Source: Rotaria sordida
Lineage: Eukaryota > Rotifera > Eurotatoria > Philodinida > Philodinidae
Direction: 5' to 3'
DNA: 64,000 nucleotides
Assembly (NCBI GenBank): GCA_905250125.1
Contig: CAJNOL010000184.1
Coordinates: 1-64,000 of the forward strand
Shown here: one piece after another, positions 22,137 through 37,534 of the stretch
Layout of the letters: each line of letters begins with the position of its first letter
How positions within the stretch are numbered: position 1 is the first letter of the stretch
Notes under the pieces: model-generated
Seen by the model: the letters and a program-made list of their open reading frames with translations, nothing else
The model's database searches: none
Told to the model about the DNA's origin: nothing
Translations under genes and position numbers: made by a program

Positions 22137-25100
22137 ATGGCTCCACCGATTACTCTACCAGCACCAACAAACTCAAATTCAACGTCAGGTGGTAGTTCAA
22201 TATCAACAAATCGTCTTGAACGTGATGCCAAAAAACACGATCGTCGGTAAGTATATTCTCATATTCTTTATTTTTAATTAATTAATTTATTTTATAGATC
22301 TGATCTTGTCTGTCGTGTTCGTTACACAAATGTTCTACCTGATCTTCCATTTGATCCAAAATTTCTTCGATATCCTTTTAGTCAAGACAGGTTTATTATT
22401 TTCTGTAATTTTAAAATATCATAAAATATTTTTCGTTTCCATTAGATTTGTTCGTTATAAACCAACTTCTTTAGAAAAAAATTATCGTTGGGATTTACTT
22501 ACAGAACATGATGTTGGTGTTGAAATCGATCTTATTAATCCAGATGCATATGTTACGACAAGTATAAATTTAACTTTTTTTTTTTTTTTTTTGAATTAAA
22601 AAGATAACGAAATTTTTTTTCGTAAATTTTTTAGGAAAGATTACAGAAGAGGATGAAAAATTATTAGAAGAAGAAACAGCTAGTCCAGCTAATCTTAAAC
22701 GGTATAAAGAAATAAATAAAAATTATTTTTAATTCATGTATTAGATTTTAATTATATTTAGATCATTATTAAATCAACGGAGTGTACCATGGCTTCGTAA
22801 AACAGAATATATTTCAACAGAACAAAGTTCAATTAAATCATTTTTGAAATTGGGTGAAGCTAGGTATATAGTTCAACTTTTGAGAAATAAGTCAAATTAA
22901 AAGAATTAAAGCAATGTGTACTAATAAATTTTCTCATAGACCATATTGAAGAAAAGAAAAAAACTATTATTTAAAAGTATTTCCATTGCAAATTGTACAC
23001 CTTTATTCATATGATATTGGCTTGTTCAGTAAATAGATTTTACCTTTGAGATGTTCTTTTCGTGACGCTCGTACTAATTTAAAAGTATTCAACATTTGCT
23101 CATTTTCAATTTAATATAAGCAGAGCAAATGAAAACAAGGGATAAGAGTAACTTATAAACAAATAAAAAGATTACATATTGAGATAGGTGAATATATATA
23201 TACAGTGACTGTCAAAATTACCCTACCAGTAGATATTTTTTTATTTTGTTTTGTGTGTATCTTAAAAACTAGATAAGTCAGAATAATTTTGTTTTTGGCA
23301 GATTATAGTCGATAGTCTCTAGTATTCTAGTAAAAAATTCCAGGTCAACCTGTTGATCTATTTAGTTTTTATTCACGATTTAGTCGCAGAATGGTGTTTT
23401 TCATCCTTCTAAAATTATCCAAACGCTGGTTTTTTTGCAGCCTGCTGCGCTCTTATTTCAAGTTGAAATTTTTTTATGATACATGATTCAATAGAACAAA
23501 AGTACGTTATACATAAGGAGTATTTTTTTTTATGGTAGCTTTCTTTTGAGTGAGGACTAAGAGACAATGAACTGTTTTTTCATATGATGTTTAGTTAACT
23601 TGATTATTTAATATAGCAGTAGAAAGAGTATTATGAATCTCATGATATATTTTATTTTATATTGATAATTAATGTTGGAAAATAGTATTGGTCATTTCCT
23701 ATGTATAGAGCAATCACAGATAGATCTTCTTGTACAGTTTCATTCACTCATTGAAGGAGGTATAAAAAATTGTTTTAACAACGTAGATTTATAAGAAATC
23801 TTTATTCGAACAAAACTCTTATATTTGAAATCAAAATCGATTTTATACCGTTGTTACATTATAAATAGCAGGAGTATAAAGCCTCCTGTAATCTCAGAAA
23901 TAGACTGGATATGTATCTCACCAAACAAAGATATATTCAATGAAAATTAACATAGTGCATTGTACTAATTTTCATCCTTTGTCTACATTGACATGATGCG
24001 TAAGAATTAACTATAGATTCAACGGGATCTTTACATTTGACTGTTGATGAGACTATGATGAGCTTTTTACTTCTACTATTTATAACGTAACAGAGATATA
24101 CAACTTAAGTAATACAATTGATTTTGATTTCAAATATAAGAATTTTGTACGAATAAAAATTTCCTACGAACCCACATTGTTGAAACAATTTTTTATACCT
24201 CCTTCAATGAGTGAATGAAACTGTACAAGAAGATCTATCTGTGATTGTTCTATACATAAGAAACGATGAATACTGTTTTTCAACATTAATTATCAATATA
24301 AAATAGACTATCTCATGCGATTTGTAATACTCTTCCTAATGCTATATTGAATAATCAAGTTGGTTAAACGTCCTATGAAAAAAAAATGTCCATTGTTCAG
24401 CCTATAACAGACTAGATATAGTTAGTAAAAATAAGTGCTCTGATAACTTTGGAAGTATGGGAAACGACAATCTACGATTGTATCCTCAATAAAACTTAAC
24501 CATATCAATGAGTGGACTTGGAATTTTGTACTAGATTACTCTAGAGACAGATATAGGTGTTAAGAGGGTATATTTCGGTTGAGTAGTATTATATTGAACG
24601 TCGTACAAAATTGAAACAGGATTTTGAATTGGTTTCAATTGTCAGAAGTTTTTTTTTTACCGAATCTATTTCTGTTTCAGTGTACAACAAATTAAAAAAA
24701 GAAAAGAAGTTAAATGAGAAAGCTCTCGATACTTGAAAATCTTGGAAAGATAGATTTCATTTAATTAAAACTTTCAATAGTATTGTTAATTCCTCTCTCA
24801 TGAAACTTTCGTTACAGTTTTTCTGCAACTTTTTATTTTTAATACAAAATAAAGATTATTATCGGCTAAGATTTGTTTTTTTTTATTCTGTGAAGATTTA
24901 TTATTTACATAAAGAAATGAGCATATAGAAAGATATTAAAATCCTGTTTGAATATTAAAAATCAATCAAAATTTTATAATAATCGAATGATTTTTCTATT
25001 TCAATATCTTCATCATTAATCTACATATCTTTTCTATATTAAGATCAAGTTCTGCTAAAGAAAAACTTCGTGAAGAATCACTTAAATATTTAACAAAAGA

Positions 25101-26261
25101 TCGTCTATTACAAATGATTGAAGAAGGATTTGAAACTGCCAAAGTTTCTGTAAATATATTTAATGATTATTTTTCTATATTTCATTTTTTCTATATTTTT
25201 AGCTTGAAAAACATTATAGTAAACCATCAGTAGTTAAAGTTGAAGAATGGCCATTATTTCCTGATTTTGATGTATGATTTATATTATAAACGAAATAATG
25301 AAAAATTATTTATTTATAGAATTGGAAATGTCCATTTGCACAAGTTATATTTGATGATGATCCATCACGTAAGGATCCTACAGTAACAGGTCAAGAACAA
25401 ATGGAAGAAATGTCCGAAGCAGTTATTAAGTAAAAAAAAAAAGAAAATTACTTTGTTCTTTTTATTTTTAAATTTTTTTGTTTTATAGAGCCTTAATTGA
25501 TGCTGACAATAAAGAATATATTGGTTATTTTTTACCAACAGCTGAAACACGAGCAAAACGTGCAAGAGACGAACAAGATGATACAGATGAATCATATGAT
25601 TTTAAATTAATACGTGAATATAATTGGAATCGAAAAGATAAAACTATGAGTGGTTTTGAAGAAAATTATTTTTTAAGTGTTAAAGATGATTCTATTGTTT
25701 ATAATGAACTTGAAACAAGGTAAATGAAAAAAAAAAGAAATTTTTAAATAAAAAAAAAATATATGTTTTTCTTTATTTATTTAAGAGTACGATTAAGTAA
25801 ACGACGAGCTGCTGGTGGTGGTTCAAAACCAGCTAATCTTCGACTTATTCAACGTTATCGACCATTTCTTGAAGCAGAAGAAAAAATTCAGGTTGAATTC
25901 AAAAGAAAAAAAAAATACAACAAATTGTTTTTGTTTTTTATATTTCATTTTTCTAGAGAAAACGATTGAAAGCCTTGGAGAATGAAGAAGAATCGGAAAC
26001 TGTTAATGGTAAATAATTTTATTTTCTTTTTTCAATTAAATTTAATTTTCAATTTGATTATATTTAGGAGAAGAAACTGAAGATGAAATAGCTGAACATG
26101 ACGAAGAAGAAGATCAAGATCAAGAACACGAACAAGAACCAGAACCAGAACAAGAAGAAGAAGAAGAAGAAGAAGAGGAACATGACGAGCAACAACATCC
26201 AGATGAAGAAAATGCAGAGGAAGAAGAAGAAGAAGAAGAAGAAGAACAAACTAGTGATTAA
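22137..26261 (+). CDS. PAF1: RNA polymerase II-associated factor 1 (PAF1 complex subunit), 12 exons
   Basis: Exons: 22137-22246, 22298-22390, 22446-22561, 22635-22701, 22762-22863, 25044-25149, 25203-25271, 25320-25429, 25489-25719, 25786-25891, 25957-26008 and 26068-26261, all in phase, about 451 aa. Recognisable PAF1 landmarks are [20 protein letters not shown] near the N-terminus, then [53 protein letters not shown], and [16 protein letters not shown]. The C-terminus is a long Glu/Asp/Gln run (GAA repeats at about 26150-26250), as in other PAF1 proteins. The protein acts in the nucleus in the Paf1 complex during transcription elongation and histone modification. Intron 5 is 2.2 kb, against about 50-75 bp for most of the others, and contains inverted repeat F. 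Confidence 0.95.
23550..24410. repeat. Inverted repeat F in intron 5 of PAF1
   Basis: GATAGATCTTCTTGTACAGT at 23719 pairs with the complement near 24220-24240. TTAATTATTGATAA-type sequence near 23665 pairs with 24285-24300, and CTTATATTTGAAATCAAAATCGATTTTA (23818) with 24118-24145. The axis is near 23970. The rest of this 2.2-kb intron shows nothing recognisable. Confidence 0.8.
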
Positions 26262-28182
26262 TACAAATAAAAAAAAAACAAACTTTTATTAATTTCTATT
26301 TGATGTATATTGTGTATCCTTGATTAAATGGCGATATTAACTACTTTTTTCTATCGTCTAAAATAAAAAATTTGTGTTTTCAAAAACATTTTTTCATCAG
26401 CATTGGTATTAGAAGATTTAAAAACAAACTTTTAAATCATATACTTCAGGTTATCAAGTAACACAACTAAAAATTATGGATCTTTCAGAATTTTTTCGAT
26501 TGTCTAAGTACTTCCATCTTTAATTTTGCATTCAAAGTAGTTCATTATAATACTTACAGAAAAACTGAACTATAATAAATGCCAATTTTTTAGTATTACT
26601 ATATATATTCAAAAACACCGATCTTTTTTTCTAATCTCATTGCTTAACTTTATATTATGGTAAATATTTTCTGAAGAAATACAAATCAAAATTAGACATG
26701 ATCGCGTCTATAACATGAATAGAATTTACAATTATATGAAAATATTTTTCGAGATATTTTATTATTCCGAGGTTCTTCAGAAATATACAAATATATTTAG
26801 TATTATAAGAATGTCTAATAACAGTGAATCGAAAGACAAGCAAATAATACATTAGAGCTTGTGGTTCAAAAAAAATTCGATTCGAGAACTGTGCCGGAAC
26901 CAAAATCGAAAACGTTTTACTGATAGGTGAAAGCTGTTGAAGTGATTAAGACTCCTGAAAAAATTCGAGCATTATCTAAAAATCACTTTTTGCGAAAAGG
27001 GATAGTCAGATATTCCGATGTGTTCTTGTATAATTATTATGACTTTGAGCCATGTTCCTCTTAACAACGAGGTTTTTGACATAAAAAGACAATTTTTTCG
27101 TCTAAACAACGTCCACTCTTGTTATAGCTGTTGTTCAATGATGTGTCGCCAGTAGTATTCTATCTCAGTAAGACATAAAATCAAATTTTTTTTGTCTTCC
27201 AAACAAAAGCTTTTTCCATAAAATTTCTCAGCTTTATTGAGAATTTTTGACTTAATGTATGTTTCAAGATTAACGATAGAAGAAAATAAAAAAAAATAGG
27301 GTCACCAGAGTTATTGGACCCGACTGTCATTTTTAAAGTAAAGAAAAAGGAACAAACTTTTCCGATCGAGTTAGCTGGATGCTATCCGACATGCGATGGA
27401 CAACAAAAATAGGTTTTATCAATATACAAAAACTTGCTCCAACTTCCACTAAAAACGAGATACAAGGCTGAAATTTCTTTTTATGTATAACTAGGTACCC
27501 CTATATTTGCACAAAGTTTCAGTGAGAATGTTATTCTTTATCTATAAAAAGATTATACAGCTGATTAACTGTCATAATTTTCTCATTCTTCTTCTGTATT
27601 GTTTTATCTTGTGAGGATATTCCTTTTTCAACAATAAGAAGCATTAGTTATCTTGAAAAACAAAAAAAAAATGATATCAGCTATCTAGTAAGTGTTCTAT
27701 AGATGTAAGATATCGTTAGTAGATTTGTGCATAGAACTTTGTGGTGCCAGCTGTAGAATCGAATATTTTTCAGGAAAAGAAAAAATGACAAAAAAATTCA
27801 GTTGCCACATTTTGAAAACAAATATTTCCTCCATAAAATAAGATTGTTCCGAAAACTATGATCATTGGTGTCCACGTTCGAGCGTGATTACAACGAGACT
27901 GGTTCCGGTCGCAAAGTTTGCATTTGTTTTCTCAGACTACAAAAAAAACATACAGAAGTCACACGAATCTTGCTTGGAAGGGAAGAGATCTCTCTGAAAA
28001 ACAGAATAGTTGAGTGTTTCTTTTTTGATTTCTCTTTGTATAAAATTTATTTGATTCTTCAGCCGGATCCAATAAGTCCCATGCTCATCTCTAGTAGTTA
28101 GAGACGCTCATCCCCATACACGAGTTATCATCACCACTGTTGATGCAACAATTTATTTTACTTTGATTTTTGACGATGCATT
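26262..28182. other. Gene-free stretch
   Basis: Presumed PAF1 3' region followed by AT-rich sequence. No exon, RNA gene or paired repeat was recognised. Confidence 0.5.
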
Positions 28183-28367
28183 TATAGTAAAACCTCTCTA
28201 ATCTGAACACCTTCGGGACCAGTAAAAAGCGTTCATAATAAGGAGGTGTTCATAAAGGAGAGGTCTATTTCCAGCAAAAATCGATTTTTGAGACCGGCTA
28301 GAAGCGTTCATAATAAGGGGGGGGGGATCATTAAGGAGGCGTGTTCACATATAGAGGTTTTACTATA
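28183..28367. mobile_element. Small MITE with pogo-like ends (TAGTAAAACCTCT)
   Basis: TATAGTAAAACCTCT at 28183 is the exact inverse of AGAGGTTTTACTATA ending at 28367, with TA at both outer edges as expected for a TA target duplication. Inside are paired phrases AGCGTTCATAATAAGG at about 28229 and 28307. About 185 bp and non-coding. Similar termini are known for pogo/Tigger-type elements of the Tc1/mariner superfamily; that assignment is inference from the ends only. A run of ten G lies at 28318-28327. Confidence 0.75.
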
Positions 28368-29329
28368 TTTATTTTTTCATTGACTTGTCTACAATAAACA
28401 ATCAATACAATGTCATCACCAATGACATGAATTACTGTAGTCACTCAATTCAACGGCGTAAAATATAGTTGAGCAGTTTCAAAAAACGAGATAGACGAAA
28501 ATAGTCATGAATTTCGAGTATTAAATGCATGATATTTATTAGTAGAATTCGACTGTATAATACCCAACAAATATAATTGAACAAGCAGAGTACTGAAAAC
28601 ATCATATTAAAGTAAGGCCTCATTGACTATTGTCTTTCTCTAATTCTGAACTCTTGAAAAAAGAAAGTTTAGAAAAAAAGCATAATTTCATAAACAGAAG
28701 AGCTACTAACAATTAGAAGTACAAAATTGTTTTTATTGCAGTTGGTTTTGTTCATCGATCGATAATATTTGAATTGCGAAGATACTTTTGATACGATGTA
28801 CATAAGATTTAATCTATAGAAAAAATTATGCCTGTCCAACATATTTTTGAAGGATTTCATTGAGTCTAAAACATTGTAGAAGTCGTCAGACTCCATGAAA
28901 GCACCGAGAAATGAACCAAACTTACCAGATTACAAATATTCAATGTTATATTATTATGATTCGTTATCACTTTTGTTGATTAATATCCCTTAATCAAATA
29001 TATTGCTATGAAGTTTAAAAGAAATTCATATGTATTTGTCTTGATCAATCTAGGATAACTATAATAGTAAAACAGAAAAAATGAAGAGCATAATACTGTT
29101 TCGATCCTGTGAATGTTGTTGATGAGAAGGGATGTTTATATGAACCCTTTATATATAATAACTTATAGAGAAGGAAATAAAAATTCTCTTTCTATTCTTG
29201 TGTGAGTTAACAGCTAACTAAATCGACAATCTTTTCATCTGAATAAAAAAATCTTATTCTATTAATTCATGTTTAAATGATCATTAACAAATAGTTTTGT
29301 TGTTGAAAATCATATTTGAAGTAGTTCTT
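28368..29329. other. Gene-free stretch
   Basis: AT-rich sequence, nothing recognised on either strand. Confidence 0.5.
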
Positions 29330-30172
29330 ACAAGGTAATATTCCCAACTGATACGCACTATTCCAGGTCATGTTTTATTAGTGGCTAGGATTGATGATGT
29401 ATATAAAGTAACTGAAAGGATTTGTACCATTGCTGCTTGGTTTTAGAGTTATGAGCGAAACATGTGTCATGATAGATGGTGTTGCCACCTATGAGACATA
29501 CTTTTTTTAGTTAAGCATTTTATTACCAGCTTATCTCATTTATGACTATTCATCCTAAAACTCTCAGCTGAGTCCGACTTTGCGTTCTGGGGATGAGAAA
29601 GAGAAGTTTGTCTGATGGTTATTCTGTTATAAATGATCATTATCATTCGACTTTGATCAGTATCTTTCTTCGAACGTTCATTTCATTTTGATTGTTTTTC
29701 TTGTATGCTTTTTCATTTATTTGTTTAATAAAAAAATGCTATAAATAGTTTTTTCATTTTAATTTTTTTCGCCTATACGAAAGCACAGAAAAACAAAGAA
29801 ATCTTGTGAGGATTCATTGGTAAAACAAACAAAAGGCATTATTCAAAAAAGAGAGAAAAGAAATATTCTATCTTCCGAACAAAAAATCAGATTTAACTAA
29901 GAATTTTAGAGCGAATAGTCATAAATGAGATAACCTAGTAATAAAATGTTCAGCTAAAAAGGGTACGTCCTAGTTAAGATATGAAAAGAACAAAAAAAAA
30001 ATAACGTACAGAGGGTGGCGCTATCGATCATGACACGTGTTTTGCTCGTAACGTTGAAACCAAACAGCAATAGCACAAATCCTTTTAGTTGCTTTATATG
30101 CATTATCAACTCTAGCCACCAACAAAACATAAGCTCGAACGGTGCGTATCATTTGGGAATATTTCGTCATTA
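29330..30172. repeat. Inverted repeat G (about 840 bp, axis near 29750)
   Basis: ATTCCCAACTGATACGCACT near 29340 pairs with the complement near 30143-30165. AAGGATTTGTACCATTGCTGC (29416) pairs with the complement near 30065-30085. CTTATCTCATTTATGACTATTC (29531) pairs with the complement near 29915-29935. The frame at 30021-30203 on the minus strand is a shadow of this element. Confidence 0.8.
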
Positions 30173-30633
30173 GTAAAAATACAAAAAAGTAGGATATGTT
30201 CATTAAATTCTGCGCTACTATCGGTATTAATTAAAGTTCTTTCGAATTCTATAGGAAGCACAGAATTTTTTTTCTTTCTCTTTTTGCTCGATGTACGTAT
30301 AAGAAATTCGTATTTTCTCTCATTATGGTCTCGAGAATGGGAAATCAGAAAATACTCGTTCTAACATGAGGATAAAGCTGCATGATTAGATCAATAGCAT
30401 CAATTTTCTCATCTTCAATCACATGTTTCATTTTATTAAAATTTACAGCGTTAGAACAAAACTTGATTCCAGTGAAATGTGAATATCTTTTGATCGTAAA
30501 GGGATTCGTTCTTTGTGTGATATCGGTTTTTGTTCGATAATCGACCCTCGAAGCTTTCCATCTAGGTTTTTTTGTTGCTTTTTATTATTTTCTTTATGTA
30601 TAAAGCAAGAAAAAAGAGCAGATCGTGTTGATT

Positions 30634-32426
30634 TTAGTCTATAAAAAGAAAACAAACAAAATATAATTATAAAATGCATACAAAACTTACATAATTCACA
30701 TATAAATGGTGATACATTTGAACATGTTGAATCACGTAAACATGATGAAGTATTTGATTGAATATATAAACCAATACATTGATCATATTCTTGAAAATAA
30801 TAATTATATGTATGAGCTGGTTGACCGGAACAAAAATAATTCGACTTAGAAAATGTTGATAGTGATGTAATCCAACGATAAATATCTAAAAATAAAACAA
30901 TATAAAAATTTGATTTGAGAAACAAAAAAAAAACAGCAAACTTGTATTGGGACCAATTTCACGTAAACCAATCCAATAAGTTTTAGTTAAATTAAAATTA
31001 AAATCTTTTATAGATTGTAATGTAACAAATATATTTTCATTTGAGATTTCAATAGGTCGACTTTGACTCGTTATACACCATTGATTAGCATCAATAAAAG
31101 TTAATTCTGTATCTGATACAAAATAACAACCAGTACCATTATTACTAACAATCCAATTAGGTGGACATTCACCTTATTAATTTAGAAAAAAAAGAAAAAA
31201 AAAAGAAAAAGACTTGAATTTTTTGTTTTGAAAATTAACGTACGACATTTTGTATTATCATACCAAAACCAATTACCCGATGGACATTGACATGTTTTGT
31301 ATTTATTTATACCTGTACATACTAATCCTTTCGATGAATCACATTTACCACTAACACATTGTTTACCATAAGTTTGATATGGAGCTAGAATTAAACTATG
31401 GGTATTACAAAATAAAAAATCTTTTTTGCTTATTTTAATAGTGTCACATATTTCAGAGAATGTAAAGTCGCAAGTAATAATCTCGATTTGACAAATAAGA
31501 TCTATTCATTTATTTATAAGGAAACCATCTCAGATGACTTCTTCCGATTTCGACGTTTTTTGTTTTGCGTATCGATACCACGTAGTATTCTAGTGAAAAC
31601 TTGAAAAAAGAATTTAAGTTTCTATTGAGACTTGATGTAAATTTTTTCTTGACATTCTTTCCATTTGAAGATCTCATATACAATAGCTTGTATGAAGAGT
31701 TTCAGAGTTTGTAGACTTCGTATTTTTGAGATATGAACTTTTCAAAATATTCTTGTACTATTTACTGGGCTTCGAAAAGCATCTATTTTTGCACAGCTCA
31801 TAGCTCTGAGATATGAAGTTTATAAACTGGGAAACTCTTAAGAAATAGTGTCAAAAAAAAGAAATTCAAAGACATAATTTGTCAAAATACCTGCGGCCTT
31901 ACAATGATCTCTGGCAAATAGACATATTAAAAAGTCAATAGCTTCGCTAAGGCTCAGTAGAAACTCAAATTCTTTGTAGGGCTTTTACTATAATACTATG
32001 TAGAATTTCTACTGTTGAAATTGGAAGAGAACATCCAAGATTTTCGTGTGAGTTGTTTTTATTAGATAAAAAACATTTATGATTTTCTGAATACGTGACA
32101 CAACTATATTTATCAATACACTTACCCACAGGTCCAATTTCAATTAAGATTAAAAGAAGTAAAAACATAAAGATAGTTATTATGGCAAAATTTACTAAAA
32201 ATAAAATTAACCATAATCGACATGCACATTGTCCTTGAGATTTAGCTTTAGTACGAAATTTTTCATTCGGATCATCAATTTTATTGTATTCTAACTGTTC
32301 ATATAAAATATAAAGATATTCAATTCAAAATGAAAAAAAAAAACCAAGACTTACTTCATAAATAACAAGTTTATTTTTTGTTTCATCACGAAGAAATTTT
32401 GTTATATCAGGTAACTCAGAACTCAT
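30634..32426 (-). CDS. Type II membrane protein with EGF-like/Cys-rich stalk and C-type lectin domain (paralogue 2)
   Basis: Minus-strand exons are 32355-32426, 32126-32294, 31244-31384, 30942-31172, 30691-30885 and 30634-30638 (stop TAA), phase consistent, about 270 aa. Order: cytoplasmic N-terminus MSSELPDITKFLRDE, one membrane helix (LWLILFLVNFAIITIFMFLL), then a Cys-rich module (PYQTYGKQCVSGKCDSSKGL to CQCPSG), then a C-type lectin fold (CPPNWIVSNNGTGCYFVSD, WIGLREIG, and the ending CSNVSPFICEL). The calcium/sugar motif (EPN/QPD, WND) is not evident, so carbohydrate binding is doubtful. It probably lies at the cell surface. Domain order and exon phases match the neighbouring gene at 32516-33968, showing a tandem duplication. 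Intron 2 is 740 bp; the others are short. Confidence 0.75.
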
Positions 32427-32515
32427 CTAAAAGAAAATCACAATAAAAATCAATTACTTCTACTGAGTAATTTTTTTATTTATTTTAAATTATTGAAAAA
32501 GACAGCAAACATTTA

Positions 32516-33968
32516 TTAAACTACAAATAAATAAAAGAAAAAAAATATATTTTAGAAAAAAATAATAATTAGAAGTGAATAGCTTACTTTTTTCACAAAT
32601 AAAATTAATATCAGCTCTTTGACATGTATAACGAGCTAAGCATGAATCCATACGATAGATTCCACAATTCATATTAACACGAAAAATAGTATCAAATCGA
32701 GCCACGGAACCATTTGTACAAAACAAATTCATTGATGATGAAGATATTGAACTACCATCTACCCACTGCCAATTGCCTGAAAAAAAAGTGCAGCAGATAG
32801 AGAAGAAGAAGAAGAGTAGAGCTCGACGGGCTGGTCTCGGATTCGATCGACTCGAGGTCCAAAACTTTTGGATCCCACGGACTCTAAACACGAGACTCTC
32901 TAGTTTCACATATATTATATGGATAGTGAAAGTAATTAAAACAAACACTCAACTACTCCATTTCGCAATTGCGATCATGCTCAAACTTGAATATAAATAA
33001 TCATATAATTTTCGGAACAGTTTTATTTCATAGAAAAAAACTCTCTAGTAGCAAAGAATAATACTTATAATTAAATAGGGAAAAAGAATATACCAGAATC
33101 ATTTGGTTGTTCTGATAATCCAATAAAATAAGTGGTATTTGATGAAACTAAATTTTTTATTTGAGATAATGTTAAACTTGAATATATTTTTGTTGTTGAT
33201 AATGTTAATAATTGAGCAGTAAATGATTTACAATAAGCAATTGCATCTGTCCAATTTAAATTAAATGTTGATATGAAAAGACATTTTCCATTTATAGTAG
33301 ACCATCCATTTGGGCAACGACCTAAAATAAGAATAATCTTTTTTTTCCTCAATTTTGAATACTAACATTCAACATACGACAGCCTGTTTCATTATATGAC
33401 CAATAAGAATCATTTGATGGACATAAACAAATAGATTTTGTGTTACAAACAAGTCCATGAGCAGCATTACATGATAACATTTTACATGATTGACCATAAG
33501 TTTGATAAGGAGCTAAATAACTCAAGCTTTTCTTTTTCTATGTGTCAAATTTATTTTTTTCAATTGATTTCAACTTACAAAGAGGTCCAATGATGAAAAT
33601 AAGTAAAAGCATAAGTACAATTGTTGTTAGAATAATAGTAATATTTAATGTTAGTAATAATTGCCATAAACGACATACCCAAAAACCTTTCTCATGTGCA
33701 TCAGACATATCTTTTTCCAACAATAGACGTCGATCTACTTCTGTGTGTCGACGATTAACTGATGCCGCTGTTGTTGATGATTGGCGATTGGACGATGCCA
33801 CTCCTGTTGGTGGTCGCTATTAGATAATCAAAATAAACTCAATATTATACGATTTTGTTTTTCTTGACATACTTCATAACGAGCCATGCGAGAACTTTTG
33901 TTAATTTCATCAGTTGTAATTGATGAAGTTAATGGTGATGTTGAAAATTCTCGTAATTCATGTTCCAT
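32516..33968 (-). CDS. Type II membrane protein with Cys-rich stalk and C-type lectin domain (paralogue 1)
   Basis: Minus-strand exons are 33873-33968, 33579-33816, 33378-33512, 33094-33321, 32588-32776 and a tiny last exon 32516-32520 (stop), about 296 aa. It starts MEHELREFSTSP, has a Ser/Arg-rich cytoplasmic part, a membrane helix (LLLTLNITIILTTIVLMLLL), a Cys module (PYQTYGQSCKMLSCNAAHGL, ICLCPSND) and a C-type lectin domain (CPNGWSTINGKCLFIS, YFIGLSEQ, WQWVDGS, and FICEK at the end). The WVDGS motif sits where lectins have the W..W strand. The last exon rests on analogy with the paralogue; reading on instead would add a hydrophobic tail to 32490. Intron 4 holds a GC-rich patch (32814-32905) with a TCCAAAA/TTTTGGA pair. 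The gene is 90 bp from its paralogue, same strand. Confidence 0.75.
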
Positions 33969-34179
33969 TCTATTTTACTTTTAATGCCAATCTTTTCACT
34001 CTTGTATTTTTTTGGAATAGAGAACAAATTCATACAAGTGCTTTTATATATTTTATTTTTATTTCACTTCTCTATATTTAATCAATACAATCTATGCTTA
34101 TAAAAATATTCTTTTCGCTATTATTCCATATAATTAAATTAAAAAAAAACTGAGCAAATCGAAAAAAAGAAGGACATTA

Positions 34180-34800
34180 AAGACTAACGTAGTATTATAT
34201 GTACAAGGTGTAAACAATGCAAAATATGAGCAAATTTTTTTTTCGTTTTGTTTTTTTTATACATGGTTACATAGAGCTCGACGAGCTGAGTTAGAATATG
34301 TATTTTATTACTTTTTTAAAGTCTTATGATAAAAAAACAAAAATCGTTTTTTGTTTTTGATAGTCCTGAATGATCCATTTTTTCTAAAATTACGTTTTTC
34401 ATATTGAAAAAGTGATATGTTTAGATTCGTCATCAAAAACTGAGTCTGTGTAACTAATTTTAAAATTAATTTCACAGACTCAGTTTTTCATAACGAATCT
34501 AAACATATCAGTATTATAATCCGTATGAAAATGAAAATTTTTTTCTAATAAAAAAAAATGTATCAGTTTTCTAATATGAATAACGTACTTTTAGAAAAAA
34601 TAGACCATTCAAGACTATCGAAAAAACTCGATTTTTTTTTTATTAAAAGGCTTTTTAAAAAAAGTAATAAAATATACTTTCTTACTTAGCTCGTCGAGCT
34701 CTATCTATACATAAAAAAAACGAAAAAAAAAATTGCTCAAATTTTGTACTTTTTGCATTTTAAGAAAAAACATTAAATGGACTATGATATTTGTCTTATA
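34180..34800. repeat. Inverted repeat I between the lectin and cellulase genes (axis near 34463)
   Basis: Highly similar arms: GATATGTTTAGATTCGT/AACTGAGTCTGTG (34410-34450) faces CACAGACTCAGTTTTTCATAACGAATCTAAACATATC (34476-34510). TAGAGCTCGACGAGCTGAG (34272) pairs with CTTAGCTCGTCGAGCTCTA near 34684-34703. It occupies most of the 914-bp divergent intergenic space, so it lies in the shared promoter region of the lectin gene (-) and the cellulase (+). Confidence 0.85.
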
Positions 34801-34881
34801 GACTAAAAAAAGTAATTATAAAGGATTAAGAATGATGTGTATATATATATATCAGCAATTGTTGGCAACATCATTAGTAAT

Positions 34882-37256
<2,375 letters not shown>

Positions 37257-37534
37257 TGTGCATGCGAGAGAGAGCATGAGAAACATTTGAAATTTTCTGA
37301 TGATAAATAAAATAAAACAAAAAAGTAAAAAGAAAAAAACAATTTGTTGATTTGAAATGAAGGCAGACACGCATAACCTTTTACGCATTGTTATTAACTA
37401 AGCCACTGGTTTTTTTTTCTTTCTTTCGCTCATTTTATCATTTTTCTATTGACTCAAGATTTATCTTAAATTTCTACTTCTGTTTGCCTATTCGACATTA
37501 AAAGAAATTTTTTCATTCTTCTTTATATATAATA

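Noticed and set aside
26064-26292. Phe-rich and Lys-rich frames over the end of PAF1
   Set aside because: They are out-of-frame readings of GAA repeats.
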